A DNA stretch of 64,000 bases, from the NCBI GenBank assembly GCA_021234155.1, contig JAJEKV010000108.1, positions 2,060,050 to 2,124,049 of the forward strand, written 5' to 3'. A model generated the notes under the pieces. That model did no database searches, had not been told where the DNA came from, and saw only the letters and a program-made list of their open reading frames with translations. The DNA comes from Isoetes taiwanensis. Its lineage: Eukaryota > Streptophyta > Lycopodiopsida > Isoetales > Isoetaceae. Positions within the stretch are counted from its first letter, which is position 1; every line of letters begins with the position of its first letter. This document shows, in pieces, positions 35,672 through 47,389 of this stretch. The position numbers and the translations under genes were made by a program.

Positions 35672-36200
35672 ATGCTAATCAAACCAGAGTTGCAAGAGCT
35701 TGAAGAGCAGCCTTTGCCATAGCCGTACTCTGGTAATTTTCCATAGATTGGGTTCTAGGTTTTGGCTAATCAAATAAGAGTTGCAAGAGCTTGAAGAGCC
35801 GCCTTCGTTATAGTTGTACTTTGGTAATTTTCCATAAGTTTTAGAACTTTCCTAGCAGTGGATGCCATCAAATTGATGCTCCTACAATACTTTATGAGTC
35901 TCATTTTACTAGTGTGAAAGAGAAGCATACGTTGCAGTGTTCTACCAGAGTTCTATGCTCGGAGAAAACCAACGGAAATTTGGCTGAATTTTCTTATTGT
36001 TAGTCGTTAGATGCAAAATTTAGGAGATCTACGGCTTGACATAATTTTAGATGAGGTGGCAGACAATGTGGACATGATAGGAATTGTTGTAGAGGGGGTT
36101 AGGCAAGCCTGTTAATTAAATCATTTTAGATGAGGTAGAAGCCAATGTGGACATGCTAGAATTGTAGAAATTGTTGTAGGGAGGTTAGGCAACCTGCTAA
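35672..36200 (+). repeat. Two successive tandem duplications
   Basis: 35672-35846 holds two ~88-bp units (GCTAATCAAA, GAGTTGCAAGAGCTTGAAGA, GGTAATTTTCCATA). 36040-36200 holds two ~80-bp units (TTTTAGATGAGGT, CAATGTGGACATG, GAATTGTTGTAG / GAAATTGTTGTAG, GTTAGGCAA). Nothing coding is visible between or after them. Confidence 0.85.
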
Positions 36201-37496
36201 ATAAAATAAAATCGTTTCTTCAAGTATTTATTGGTCGTGGAATTTATAGAATAGCCTACGTATTAGTATCATATTTATTCCTTGAACAATCGTGGGGAGG
36301 AGAGGATTAAATGTTGCATGACTCCTTGGATGATAAAAAAGCACATTCATTCTATCAACCCTTTCAATTTGGGATTTTCCGATTGGCAAAAAATGTTTTT
36401 GGAGTTTTTTTAAGCTAATTTTTTCAAGGTTTAGGGGTTTTTGGTAGCCGGAAAAAGTTTCCGGATTTCCAAAAATCGGGATTTGTTTTTCAACAGGACT
36501 AATTTTTTTAGGTTTCAATTTTCTCCTCTTTCTGTTGCATCTGCTGGCATGCATGCCACGAATCGTTCCAGGAGATGGGTATGAAAATGGATGTGCATAT
36601 TATATTATCCATTGAGGAACCAACGAATCTGCTTTCAGCTTGCGATTTCAAGATTAGAGAGCAGCTCCGAGCATTCGAAAGGTGCGCGTAGGAAGAAGTA
36701 TCCGGATCTCCTGGCCTCTTGTTTTAGTTTTATGCATAGCCCAAGAGTTTTAACCATTTGCAAAGGCACCTATACTCGATTTTATTAGAGGTCTCTAAGG
36801 TACATCCAATTTTCCCCTTCCTTAAATTTATGTTCAGGTTTGCATCCAGTTTGTGGGATTCTCTGATTATATTTTCCATCCCAGATGGAAAAGCTTGAAC
36901 AGGAATTCATGTGTAGCAATTCTTTTCAGACGCAGCTATATGGCCATCTATAGTATGTACCTTCAATTTATTTCTGCTGCATATTTATTGCATTAGCTAA
37001 GCATCGTAAGCATTTTTGTTCGATCTTACGTGATGTATCTTTGGTAATTTTTATTCTGAGGCATATAGCTATGGGTTTTGGTTGCATCAATCTGGAGTAT
37101 ATACTTGAAGTTGTGGAGCACAAAAAGCAACTTACTATAACTGAAGATGCAAAGGCTGGATATTATTGCATTGCAGAGGTATGTTGAATGGAATACATCA
37201 ATGGTAAGTAAGGATTCTCATCTGTTAATCCCTAGGGTTTTAATCATTTGTAGAGGTTTCTATAGACGACTTTCTTAGTTATAATAGGTGATGAGAGTCT
37301 AATATTTTATTTTGTATGGCCATCGCGAAATACTTACTACATGCTTTCTGGATGCAGAATGTTGGTATATTGGTACCTCCAAAGTGCGACTCAAGGAAAG
37401 GAGGCGACAATGTCTGGTTACTGCTTGGTCCTAGGTGATCGGAGTTAATTAATTATGATAAAAGATGCAATGGCAAATTAGTTGCCATTGATATAT
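36201..37496 (+). other. Possible gene-fragment exons next to the CACTA left end
   Basis: No family recognised. Two segments look like exons. The first, about 37065-37180, reads MGFGCINLEYILEVVEHKKQ then LTITEDAKAGYYCIAE and ends at GAG|GTATGT, a good donor. The second, after TTTCTGGATGCAG at about 37357, reads NVGILVPPKCDSRKGGDN and runs into a stop. A small frame MEKLEQEFMCSNSFQTQLYG at about 36883 may be an earlier exon. They would join in a sensible order on the plus strand just outside the CACTA boundary. The CACTA may therefore have landed in or near a host gene or gene fragment. Confidence 0.3.
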
Positions 37497-37865
37497 CACT
37501 ACTAGAGAACGGGCTATTAGCGACGTCAGTTTGCGACGTATGCCAAACGTCGACGTCGCAAAATAATCGCGCCTTCTTAAAAGGTCGCTAAGATTTTTCA
37601 TGGCGTCGCGTAATGCGGCGTGCCCGCGTCGCATTACAAGCGTTCAAGCGGGCGTCGCCAATGGAGCTCGTTACAACGCGCGCCCGCGTCGGGCGCAGCA
37701 GCGCGCGTCGTATGGGCAACGTGTAGCGTCATTTATACAACGCGGCGTCGCATATGAAGCGTCCGAGCGTAGTGCATCTGACGCCCGCATTGGCATGTCG
37801 CGGCGTGACATGTTGTATGGTCAACGTCTAATGTAACACATGCGGCGTCGTGTATGCGTATATGT
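37497..37865 (+). promoter_or_regulatory. CACTA left terminal and subterminal repeat region
   Basis: Contains the terminal inverted repeat followed by roughly 330 bp unusually rich in CG, dominated by GCGTCG, GACGTC, GGCGTCG and GCGACGT in both orientations. In characterised CACTA elements such arrays bind the TnpA-type protein. The 78-codon frame at 37600-37836 is a by-product of this repeat array. Compared with the right end, this array has more GCGTCG and fewer AACGT words. Confidence 0.8.
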
Positions 37866-38846
37866 AGCATAATAACGGGGGTTTTCTTTGTGTTTTTATG
37901 CGCTTTTCACTAAGGTTTTCCTATGATTTAGTGATGTATTCAAATGGATGTACTAATCGCGTGCATCTAGAGTGCACCATTTCAGAGCCATTGATTTTAG
38001 CCTTTTTTTCAATGGTCAACAACCAATGGCTCACAACAAAAGCCCTTTTTTTTTTTAATGCGTGTGGTGCATAATGATCAACAACCAATGGCTCACAACA
38101 AAGCCCTCTTTTTGTGTGTGTGGTGCATAATGGGCACATGAAGGGCTTGAAGGGCATGTAGTCACGGTTTCCCCGGCAACACATTTCTTATTATAACTTT
38201 TGATCCAGAACTCTTTGAGATAATTTTTTTTGGTTGGAAAGCTCTCTCCGAGATCTTTTTGATGGTATATGATATGGATATGTTTGGTTAAGTTATCTAT
38301 GCTAAAACAACAATTTTTCGGCCGGGTTTGGTAGGTTTTCATCCTACCGGTGATTATCTGAGGATATTAGCTGTTGGATATTGTTTATGGCTCATTCGAA
38401 TGAAGCTTGCAAAAAATTACCATGCTTTTTTAGATTTTGAGGCAGTTATTAAGCAAATTCCAAGGCTTCTAGATCCTTGTGTTAACAAGCGGAAAAGTTT
38501 CCCACTTTGGTTTCTCACCACAAGAATCCATGGAGGCCAAAGGCTGCTGTTAAATTCCAGTTGAAAAATGTTTGTGTATGGGTGTTGCAAACTTTATGAC
38601 TTTCAGAATAATGGGATCAATCTGCTCTATCTTTATGGTAACTTTTACTTATGTTCTATTTGTTTTATTGTGATGAAATTCAAAAGCTACAGGTGATGAA
38701 AGCCTCAAATGAATTCTAGTTTTTTTCTGGTTTGAATTCTAAAATTTTTGTCACATCCGGGGGGGGGATGACAAGGCCCCGAAGGGGCCAAAAAATTTTT
38801 TTTGCAACATAAACCATTAACATCCAACATATAAAAATTAAATCCC
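37866..38846. other. Inner left CACTA sequence with a ~63-bp tandem duplication
   Basis: No gene recognised. 38010-38135 holds two units sharing TCAACAACCAATGGCTCACA, ACAAAGCCC-like, TTTTT, GTGTGGTGCATAATG. A frame at 38328-38564 (plus, 78 codons) has no motif I know. A G9 run sits at about 38760-38768. Confidence 0.4.
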
Positions 38847-39342
38847 CCAACACATAACAACCATTGACATTAACAACTAACACATAACTACCATTGACAT
38901 TAATTAACACAACCATTGGGTCCAACACATTTAAATTAAAATCCCCCTTAAACCCCCTTTGGTTTGGGTGCATATTCACCGCGGGGTGGCGTAGGGCAGA
39001 GCCCTCATAATTGTATTTTTTGCCGTCTGAAATCAACACCATATAGTATTCAAGCGAAATCTTATAGTATTTTTTGAATCTTGTTATCTGATTATAGCAA
39101 ATTTTGTACTTGCATACCCCACAAGCGAGGAACTTTTCGTGCGGTGTAGATTAAGGAATAAAAGGGGTGAATATGCCTATCCAATGGCTCTAGTTGCCGA
39201 AGTCACCCCAGTGTGAATATGCACCCAAACCAAAGGGGGTTTAAGGGGATTTTAATTTAAATGTGTTGGACCCAATGGTTGTGCTTAATTAATGTCAATA
39301 ATAGTTATAATGATGTTAATGTCAATAATTGTTATGTGTTGG
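38847..39342. repeat. Foldback inverted repeat (MITE-like)
   Basis: Left arm 38847-38979 and right arm 39212-39342 are reverse complements over about 130 bp with few mismatches. Shared words, left orientation, are AACACATAACAA, ATTGACATTAA, CACAACCATTGGGTCCAACA, ATTTAAATTAAAATCCCC, CCTTTGGTTTGGGTGCATAT. The spacer is about 230 bp with no gene. The stem could fold as a long hairpin. No target duplication was defined, because outward of the arms the sequence differs. Confidence 0.88.
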
Positions 39343-40766
39343 TTGTTATGTTTGGGGTGCGGCGTGGGTATACGTCACGTTATTTTTTAGTAAAACCCTA
39401 ATAAAAACCGAGACCTATTTTCTTTTGTATGCTTGGCTTGCGCCTAGAAGAGCCTTCTATTAATGGATGATAGCGTTGCTCGATTAGGTCTGATCGGCGT
39501 GTACAATGTACTTTGAGGATTATAGAGGATGTTAGCGGAAGAGCCACAAGATGATATTCCCCTTTTCTTTGGTAAGAATTCATTCTTGCACTACGACTCG
39601 CGATGAACACAACAACATCCCGATAGATGGGCTTTTCATTCATCTCGCGATTTTCTACAATGGTATAGGGTGGGTAGCTTTGCGCATCGGCAGCTACCCA
39701 AAAAATGAAAAACATAGGGAATATCCGGTTATAACACCTGGACCCCAAATAAAATTGTGTGCTATAGTGTTGGCTAGTGTACTGCCGAGAGTTTATAGCG
39801 GGATTAAAAACCCAGCCCTTCGGGTTTTGAGGAAAAACCCTAGCAATAAAATCTCGGCAAAGGGGCTTGGACAACGCGGGAGCTGCTAAGCGTTCCCAAT
39901 AAAACCCGCTCCACCGGGGAATACCGGGGCGCATCACCCACGGACCTGCATCACCAAATGAAAACCAATAGAGAAAAAGCTTCAGCGAGGGGCTGATCCG
40001 CGTGCCCAGCGACAAAAACAATATTACACACCTCGAAAGCGAGGGGGCTGGTCCGCAGCGTGCCATAGCGATAACAAATATGAACATATAAATAACAATT
40101 TTAAGGGGGAAGGGTGGGAGCCATGGATGCTGGCGAGATGAGAAAGCGCCGATGAAGCGTCGATGAAGAACTCTGCAATAAGTAGCGATCCTCAGCACGA
40201 TGAACGGCCTAGAAATGCATCGCGATGCATGCATCACGGCGCTGTCACAATGCATGCATGCTCGCCCTCGTGCAAGAATGGCGATTAAACTATTTAATCG
40301 ATGGCATTCTTGCACTACATTTCGCATGAACACAACAACATCCCGATGCGAGAAACTGAAATACTAGATCCGAGGAGAAAAGGTTGAAGATTGTCCTAAA
40401 GCGGACAAAAGTGCAAAGATAGAAGAGATTAGAAAGGATAGGAAAGGCCAAGAAAGCGTAAGCTCATGCAAGAAGAAGCCCTTCTCCATGAGATCAAAGA
40501 ATAGAAGCCATGGATATCTGGCGAGAGATGAAAGCCACCGATGAAACGTCGATGAAGAACTCCTGCCAATAAGTAGCGATCCCTCAACCTTGATGAGCGA
40601 CCTAGAAATGCATCACGATGCATGCATCGCGACGAATGCAAATGCATGCATGCTCGCCTTCGATGCAAGAATGGCGATTAAACCGATGGCATTGCTTTTT
40701 AGTTAGTACATTCATGCCAAAGTAACTATCACTTTTCTATGAATACTAGGCAAGATAAGATCATGT
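39343..40766. other. Repeat-derived region with a 380-bp spaced repeat pair
   Basis: Segments 40118-40330 and 40497-40700 share GAGCCATGGAT-like, TGGCGAGA, CGTCGATGAAGAACTC, AATAAGTAGCGATCC, CCTAGAAATGCATC, CGATGCATGCATC, AATGCATGCATGCTCGCC and GCAAGAATGGCGATTAAAC. The words CATTCTTGCACTAC and ATGAACACAACAACATCCCG also recur at about 39580 and 40310. A 311-codon minus frame (39398-40333) covers most of it but shows no motif and runs through the repeats, so I do not call it a gene. ATGCATGCATG palindromes are frequent. Confidence 0.55.
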
Positions 40767-42569
40767 GTGATTGCAAGCGATGTGTGGGTCAAAAGAAGCT
40801 TTCGATCAATGCGTCCTCTGATCATCTCATTAAATGGGGAAGACATGAAGCTCAACTTCACGGATGTTAAATGTCTTTGGACATGGTGTGCTTATCGGGT
40901 AAAGCATGAAAGGGTGTCTATAAATGTAGCCCTTTTGTACATATACATATGTACGAATGCACATTTTGGAATAAGCTGTCATCATGACCAGCTAGTAACT
41001 GCCATGATTAATGGCTATCCACTACTCACGAACCCGCAATTATCGGATTTTGAAATTCTTTCCCAAATTCTTTCTTGGTTTGCCTCTCGTTCACTATCCA
41101 GCCCTTCCTTCTGCTTGGATTCGATCCGAATTCTTCATCTAGCTATGGCCCCCCAAGCCCCCGGATGAGTGCTTGCTCATCACCACAGCCAAGCAAGATG
41201 CGGTGCTTCGGCGGTGGAATTTTACCTCCAAGGAGTTTACGTTTGGGTTACGAGGTGATCCAAGCCAAAGACCTCCCGTGAGAAACATCACGAGAGGCCC
41301 ACATACCCAACCTAGAGATGGTTATGAGCGAGGTATGGGGTGAAGCTCAAAAAAAGCAGGCGAGGATTCAAGGAAGGGAGAATCGAGCATGGAAAGATGA
41401 TTTTTTAAATATTATGAATTGGTTTATGGCAAAGCGGGTTACAAACCATTATATTTCAACCTATTTTGCGAGCATTTGCTCTTCACTTGAAGGGGCGGCT
41501 TGTTGATTGGATGGGCGTGGCTAGGACCGCCAAAGATCTTGCCAAAACCCTCATTCGGGCGTTCTGAGAGGACCCTACAACGGGTAAATCCTCAACTATC
41601 AAAGCGGGACATCGTGTTGCGGCCCGAATATTAGAGCCACAGCTTATTCTAGATCGGATGTTGACACAATAAAGCGATTACTTAAGCATGGGTTGGAGGA
41701 GAAAACTAACCTATTGAATGAAGTAGAAACCTTTGGAAGAAAAAAGGAGGGATGCATTGAAGGTCATCAGCCCGGATTGAGGGTAGAAAGGATATGCTAT
41801 CCAGAAGATCTGCTTGGCAGCAGATCTGCGAGAAAATAGATGAGACAAAAGCAGGGATTTGACAAATTGTCCGGGATCCTGCTTTGGAAATCTTTGTTAT
41901 GTTGGTGTTGAAGTACAAGTTGGAAGACTTGGTTATGAGTAGACATGATAAAGAACAACACTCTTCTAAGCTAGAAATTGGTTTTGCGGGGAAGCAACTA
42001 AAGACATTGAAAGGCATGAAATCTCAATTGAACAAGCAAAGGAAAAACTTAATTGCATTGAATTGGTTCGGGAAAGGCATTCCACCGATTTTGGATTTCA
42101 TGGGAGAAGCGGGACCTATTGTTACACTTTTAGAGGCCCTACAGTAGGAGCTACTTCTATAAAGCGGTTCATCACATTCGGTTCATGTACTGTTGTGGCC
42201 AAGGCTTTGGCAAAACTGGTTTGTTCTTTACTAGCTCCATGCGAGAGATGCTTATTGCCTCTTACGCTTGTGTTATCTGGTCCATGAAAGCAATTGCATA
42301 AAAGGTTGCATCACGGGATGAGGGCATTGAATTGACTTGGTTTCCCTGCTTTGTGAAAGGTATGCATTGCTCTCAACTAATTTAAACTTATATTTCTCTT
42401 CATTCATATTTGTTATTGTAATGCATAGTTCTACATGTATGGCTTTTCGGTGCATTGCTATTCCTTGTACATGTATAACTTTTAGTGTACATCATGTAGC
42501 GGTACATAGGCATATATTTGCTTGTTTATTGATGCTTTTATTTTTGAGCTTGGATTTTGCGGTTGTATC
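40767..42569 (+). other. Possible decayed coding sequence, unrecognised
   Basis: Frames at 40767-41168, 41318-41506 and 41884-42147 read like coding sequence (for example MVMSEVWGEAQKKQARIQGR at 41318, charged and helical), with stops between them. I cannot assign a family. Position and orientation fit upstream exons of the C48 protease-like gene or an N-terminal coiled-coil part of CACTA cargo. Confidence 0.25.
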
Positions 42570-42890
42570 GGTTGTACATGTCTCTAATGGAGTCTACATC
42601 TGCAAATAGATGTACATGCATTTATCTTTAGAGTGCATCGTAGATGGATTCATAAGTATGTGCATTTTTACATATATGTGCTTTTTTTGGCATAGATCTA
42701 CATTCCCTAAGCGGATACACAGGTACATCACGGGTACATCGGTGTACATCACAGGTACATTGATGTACCTTTATGTACATTGAGGAACATGTACATGTAC
42801 ATTTGGCTATAGTTAAATGTAGTTACTTACATTTGGTACATTCTATGTACATGAAATGTACATGCTTGGCGAGGATGTACCATATATTTC
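42570..42890. repeat. TGTACAT palindrome cluster 1
   Basis: About fifteen copies of GTACAT or its complement in roughly 320 bp, many as the palindrome ATGTACAT, spaced irregularly. Related clusters lie at 46608-46672 and 48655-49050. The high density is far beyond chance and resembles transposon subterminal binding-site arrays. Confidence 0.85.
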
Positions 42891-43639
42891 TCATTAGTTC
42901 TGTTTTTCATGTTCTTTTATGTCTATTGAAATTTAGATCATTTGTTTGTTTGCGGATGAAATTGTTCCTATCGAAGCGGCTTTAATGGCTGATGTTCTTG
43001 AGCCATCTGCATCGACTCTCTTCTGATTTTTCTTGAGCATAATAAGCGGGCCCGAATCGTAGACCCTCTACCTTCCAGCTCCGGATCACCAATGACATTT
43101 TCGATTGCCCGGTAATAGAACAATGCATAGCGATTGCCTCCTTTCGAACATGGCAAAGTGAAGTTGAGGAAATTGAGAGGATGGCACTTGAAAGCTAAAA
43201 GCGGTCGGGTCTGCGAGCCTTCAATGGCTAGCGAGAAAATCTTTCATCACCAAGTGCTAAATTAGTAATTGGAGAAGCTAAGAAAAGATTAAACTTACGT
43301 CTCGGCATCATCTGCGGGTCCCGATTCTGGACTGTTTCTGAGGAAAAAGCTACAAAGGACCGCAGATCAGTTTTAACCCGGGAGATACGAGGGAAGAGGA
43401 AGGCGGTTGGTAGTTGAGTCCACTCAAAGAGGAGGCAAAAGAATCTTTGGTGATGGCACTCCAAAAGGAAAAAAAAACAGGCAAAATCTCCGGCAACAAA
43501 AAATGTCCTCAGAAAAGAAAATCTCCGGGCAAAAAGTGCCACCACCACCTAGAAAGAGGTATGTCCAAGATGAACTAATTTTGTTAAACATCTCAGGTTA
43601 TGGTAATTAACCACATTTTTTTGTACATAGGACCACGAT

Positions 43640-44720
43640 CCGCGGTAGTGAAGGAAGGCGATCTGATCCTTACGAGTGAAACCAGGAAGAGGAAGAGGAT
43701 CTACAAGCAAATATTGATGTGATAACAAATAAGGTCGGCCAGTCCTCGAGAAGATCTTTGAAGCGGTGATGAATTTACAAGGTGAGTAATATACAATTGA
43801 TTACAATAGATATATTCTTTTGCTAATCTTTGTTGTTTCCTTATGCAGTTTAGTGAACCGGCCCGAAAAGGTTGGTTCCATTCACTCCTTATAGGGATTT
43901 GTCCTCCTAAGCACGCACCCTCTATCTTTCAAAGTGATGTTGGCGAGTTACTGGCTTTGGAAGGCTGGACTTGACCTCTAAGATGGTAGATGTCTATGGG
44001 AGGTAGGCTAGCATTTCAACATATTTATGTTATTTCATTCCCTAAGTCACTCATCTTATGTATTAATATGTAATCTGGTTTGTGTGCGGTACCTTTGTAG
44101 CGATCTTCCATCGATTGGAAACACAAGTTTTTTACGGTTCGGCCGGACACCTTCAAATTTTGTGAATTCCCTCAAAAAGAGCAGGCGGATGCAGAACACT
44201 AACATAAAGGAAGGGCTGGATGGCATTTTGATTGCAAGATGCCAATACATATTTGTTCCAATTACGCAAGGCCCAAATGTGGCATTGGCAATACTTGTGC
44301 TTGCTGGTCCATGAAAAGCTCTTTTCCATCTATAGCTAGCCCAAGTATCTGAGATCCTCTCTCTGTCAAAGGCTATGTACCCGATGCTAAAGTGGTCAGT
44401 AAGTATGAGTTTGTTTTTGTTTTATGATTTGATTATTCTCATATTGCAATTTCTTATGCTTGATTTATTCTCACATTGCAATTTTGCGGGTTTCATAAGC
44501 TTGTGATCAATAACATGATGCTTTCGGATCCAACGGCTTAAACCATGGTAGGAAGAACTTTGATGCTCACGTGTTACGTCCTAAAATGCGAGAAACTAGT
44601 ACCGGCAACCCTTGCATGTACATTGTGGCTTACATGCACAAATTCATAGATCAAAGTGGTTGATGCACAGCCAAGCTCCATTTTGTAAGTAGAACATGTT
44701 ATTTTCCTATTAGTTATTTG
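43640..44720 (+). pseudogene. ULP1/C48 cysteine protease-like fragment
   Basis: Fragment resembling the SUMO-protease (ULP1, peptidase C48) domain that many plant CACTA and Mutator-like elements carry. The recognisable part is an exon beginning after TACCTTTGTAG at about 44100 and reading RRMQNTNIKEGLDGILIARC then QYIFVPITQGPN and ALAILVLAG. The family pattern is a helix with RRW, ..D.L....+IFVPI..G.HW.L.V+. The catalytic His-Trp is visible only in another frame (CATTGG at about 44281), indicating a frameshift at the active site. An upstream segment near 43945-44010 (LALEGWT, then KMVDVYG) fits the family's W....M.VD.YG. Downstream of 44500, pieces such as CEKLVPAT are compatible with the C-terminal part. 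Introns with GTAAGT- and TTTGTAG-type ends are plausible. The family call is an inference from a few motifs. Confidence 0.45.
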
Positions 44721-45099
44721 TTGGTATAGTCCTCTAATACTTGTGCACCATCGCGGATGACACCCGGTTGGTTCAGCGATGCCTATGCCAAGTCACGGAG
44801 GGATCATCTAATGGAGGCATTAATTGTAGAAGGCGAGATGAATATACAAGCGGTTGTTCCTACCGCGGGTAGATAGTCCCTTTGACTTGTTTGTAAATTC
44901 GGTTTTGTATGAGCCATGCTCAGAGCTTCTTTGTACTCAATAAGTAATGAAAAAATTAATTTATTTGTCTCACTTACACATGCAAATAACAATCGTGTAA
45001 TTATCAATGTGTTTTCTCAATTGTGTTATGCGAAATGTAATTATAAATTGTGAATCTCAAGTGTTTTCTTCTTGGCGGCAATTGAATCATCTAATTCAG

Positions 45100-45640
45100 G
45101 GGAGAAAGCTTCGTTATCTTTGACTTAAATTACGTGTTGGGCAAGAGTGTGCACAAGAATGAAAATATTAACTCAAGATACCAACAGATCGGAAAAGATG
45201 AGCTTCAATTTAATATAGGAAGCGAGTTTTTTCTTTGCGGGCGGGGTTAGCATCCTTTGTTAGCATTTGTAAGAGAAGGGTTTGATGTTGCCATCTGGTC
45301 TTCACTCACTTCTAAAATCTTCAACCAATTGTGGAACATATTTGTGATGCTTTTTCCATAAAGCTGAAGTTTGTTTACTGACCGGGGGGCGGTGTTGGAC
45401 TCGCCACACAAACACCCTCTTGAACCTCAAAGGGGTTGTTTGTGAAACCATTAGGCGTGGTATGGAAAGAGTACCCGAGTACTATGGACATCTGATTACG
45501 ATCGACGACGAAAGATACAAATCCACTTTGAATCACGTAGGAAGCTACATATGTCCTTTCTCTTGGACACCGATATTAGCTAGTGGCATTGCTTGTCATG
45601 GAGCTCATTCCATGGCTTAATGGATTCAAAATGGCGAAGA
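45100..45640 (+). pseudogene. FCP1/NIF-type phosphatase-like fragment
   Basis: Resembles the plant HAD-family FCP1/small-CTD-phosphatase-like (NLI-interacting factor) domain, a Mg-dependent phosphatase fold. In order: FDLNYVL at 45118-45138, in the place of the plant variant DLNG(L/V)L of the DxDGT motif; then SRYQQIG; then FVREGFDVAIWSSLTSK at about 45265-45316 (family: F..FNVGVWSS...K); then GLFVKPLGVVWKEYPSTMD at about 45432-45487 (family: L.KVWEK.......); then LITIDDERYKSTLN at about 45491-45532 (family: TLLIDDSPYKALLN), followed by SYICPFSW. Frameshifts separate these pieces, and the second catalytic Asp of DxD is replaced by Asn, as in plant members. It is best read as a host gene fragment captured by the CACTA. 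Segment 45960-46300, which contains a conserved-looking KICKYIGLGTDYRLYLCFVH, may be a later exon but is unassigned. Confidence 0.6.
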
Positions 45641-46607
45641 TGGTATAGTTTATGTGAAAGAGCATCCAATGACTAATCGGCCGGATGGCATATCGAGGCG
45701 AGGTGGAGCAGATTTTCTTGGCAAACTATGGCGACAACTTGGGTGCTCTGCTGCCTAAATTTAGTCAATATCTGAACAGGAATGGAGAAAGCGCCATCAT
45801 GTTATTGGCCTCTCGGTGGCCCATTGTTGAGTACAGACTTTGGTGATGTACAAATTCAAATGTTATGAATATATGTATCAAAGTTTTTGTTCATTGCACT
45901 TGAGTACTCTATTCTTCTTGTCTTTCTTATTGGTACAATTATGAGTGTGTATACATAATTAAGTGATCTTCATTTGCTTTGTAGATGAATGGACTGAAAC
46001 ACAAAAGACTATTAAGAAACTAAGAGATAGGGTTACGCTTTGCACCCGGAGGTAATACAAACCAACACAAAAAAATTTGCAAGTACATAGGGTTGGGGAC
46101 CGATTATCGCCTCTATCTTTGCTTTGTTCACGAACTTTGGGAAAAGGTTGAGCAAATTGAAAATTATGAGGAGCGAGCAACCATGAAAGGTATATTGGCA
46201 GCAAATCACTTGTTGCACAACCCTTGGGGAAGGCACGTGTCTGGAAGATCACGGGGCTATGTAGGATGGAAAGGTTTGCCCGTGTACGTGCTATAGAAAC
46301 GCATGGACTCTTGCTTTAGAGGATATCTCTTGACCTCTCGGCGGGCTGGAAGACATGATGCAATAGTCATAAGATATCGGGCTCCCTCTTGACATTTTGA
46401 AGCTTGGTCATGAATTATGAGCCATGCTCATTTTGGGTGTGTTATATTTATGTCCACAATATAAATAAATCAACCATTTGTACATGAAAACTGTCCATTT
46501 CTTATCTTTGCCATGGTGAAACCATTTTTAGTGTTTATGCAATTCAACTTTCTTGTGTTCAATTCTAATCAACTTACACTTAACAAATTTTTATAAGATT
46601 TACGGAA
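45641..46607. other. Unassigned downstream sequence, possible exon at ~46030-46300
   Basis: The plus-strand stretch from about 46030 stays open for some 90 codons (GTDYRLYLCFVHELWEKVEQ near 46093) and reads like protein, but I cannot name it. Intron-like AT-rich sequence lies on both sides. It could be the 3' end of the phosphatase-like fragment or an independent captured exon. Confidence 0.3.
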
Positions 46608-46672
46608 TGTACAACGGATGTACACATAAGATGTACATCATTTGTACATCTTATGTACATTGATGTACATAA
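46608..46672. repeat. TGTACAT palindrome cluster 2
   Basis: Six or so copies of GTACA(T) in 65 bp (ATGTACAACGGATGTACAC, AGATGTACATC, TTGTACATC, TTATGTACATTGATGTACAT). Same motif as at 42.57-42.89 and 48.66-49.05 kb. Confidence 0.85.
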
Positions 46673-47389
46673 TGCACTTCTGAAGTAGTCGGTTCTTGAG
46701 TTCTTATAACAAAGTATTACAATATTTCGGGGAAAGTACTACTGGTCGACTTAGTCCATGTCATCTACAATTCTTTGGAAGTTGTGATAACAATGTCTCA
46801 TGGACTTCATCGGCAAGTGAAATCTTTGTGCTTGCCCCCTTCCGACTTGTGTTTTACTTTCTTGAATGGGATTCGAACCCCAATCCACAGTTACTGCGGT
46901 ACCAAAACATTCTTAGTAGGAGGCGGTTTATACTTATTGTGGCGGCACGGGATTAGTTCATAATATTGTCCTTCAATGACACTAGTGCCCGTGAGTATTC
47001 ATTTCCATAGTCATCAATTGAATCTTCTTCCAATGCATGCTTTTCCACGGTGCACATGAGAACATAGTATGAAACACCTTCCACATTGTGCAGTCTTTGC
47101 AAAGACACAAATACATCATGAAAGCGACTACTGTGTCATCTAAACCCGACCTAGTCCTCTTGCATACAAAACTTCCACATCATTTTCAGCTTCAACCACG
47201 AGGCAATATGATCATGGGCTCCAAACTTTTAGAGACCATTCTCCACAATGTTTAATGTTCTCACAATTCAACCAATTGAAGTTAATGCAAGCATCACAAA
47301 AGCAGAGTGGTGCATAGCAACTTTGTTGGATCTGCTTTGGGTTTATAGTTGACCTGAGAATGTATCTGGCGAGTACCGGGTAAAGTCTT

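Noticed and set aside
37600-37836. 78-codon plus-strand reading frame at the left CACTA end
   Set aside because: Same reason: GCGTCG repeat array, not a gene.
39398-40333. 311-codon minus-strand reading frame
   Set aside because: No domain recognised, and it runs through copy A of the 380-bp spaced repeat and a shorter repeat. No splice or start context. Most likely a chance frame in repeat DNA.
46861-46885. tRNA B-box-like GGGGTTCGAATCCCA on the minus strand
   Set aside because: No matching A box or cloverleaf arms upstream on that strand, and it sits in a decayed coding-like segment.
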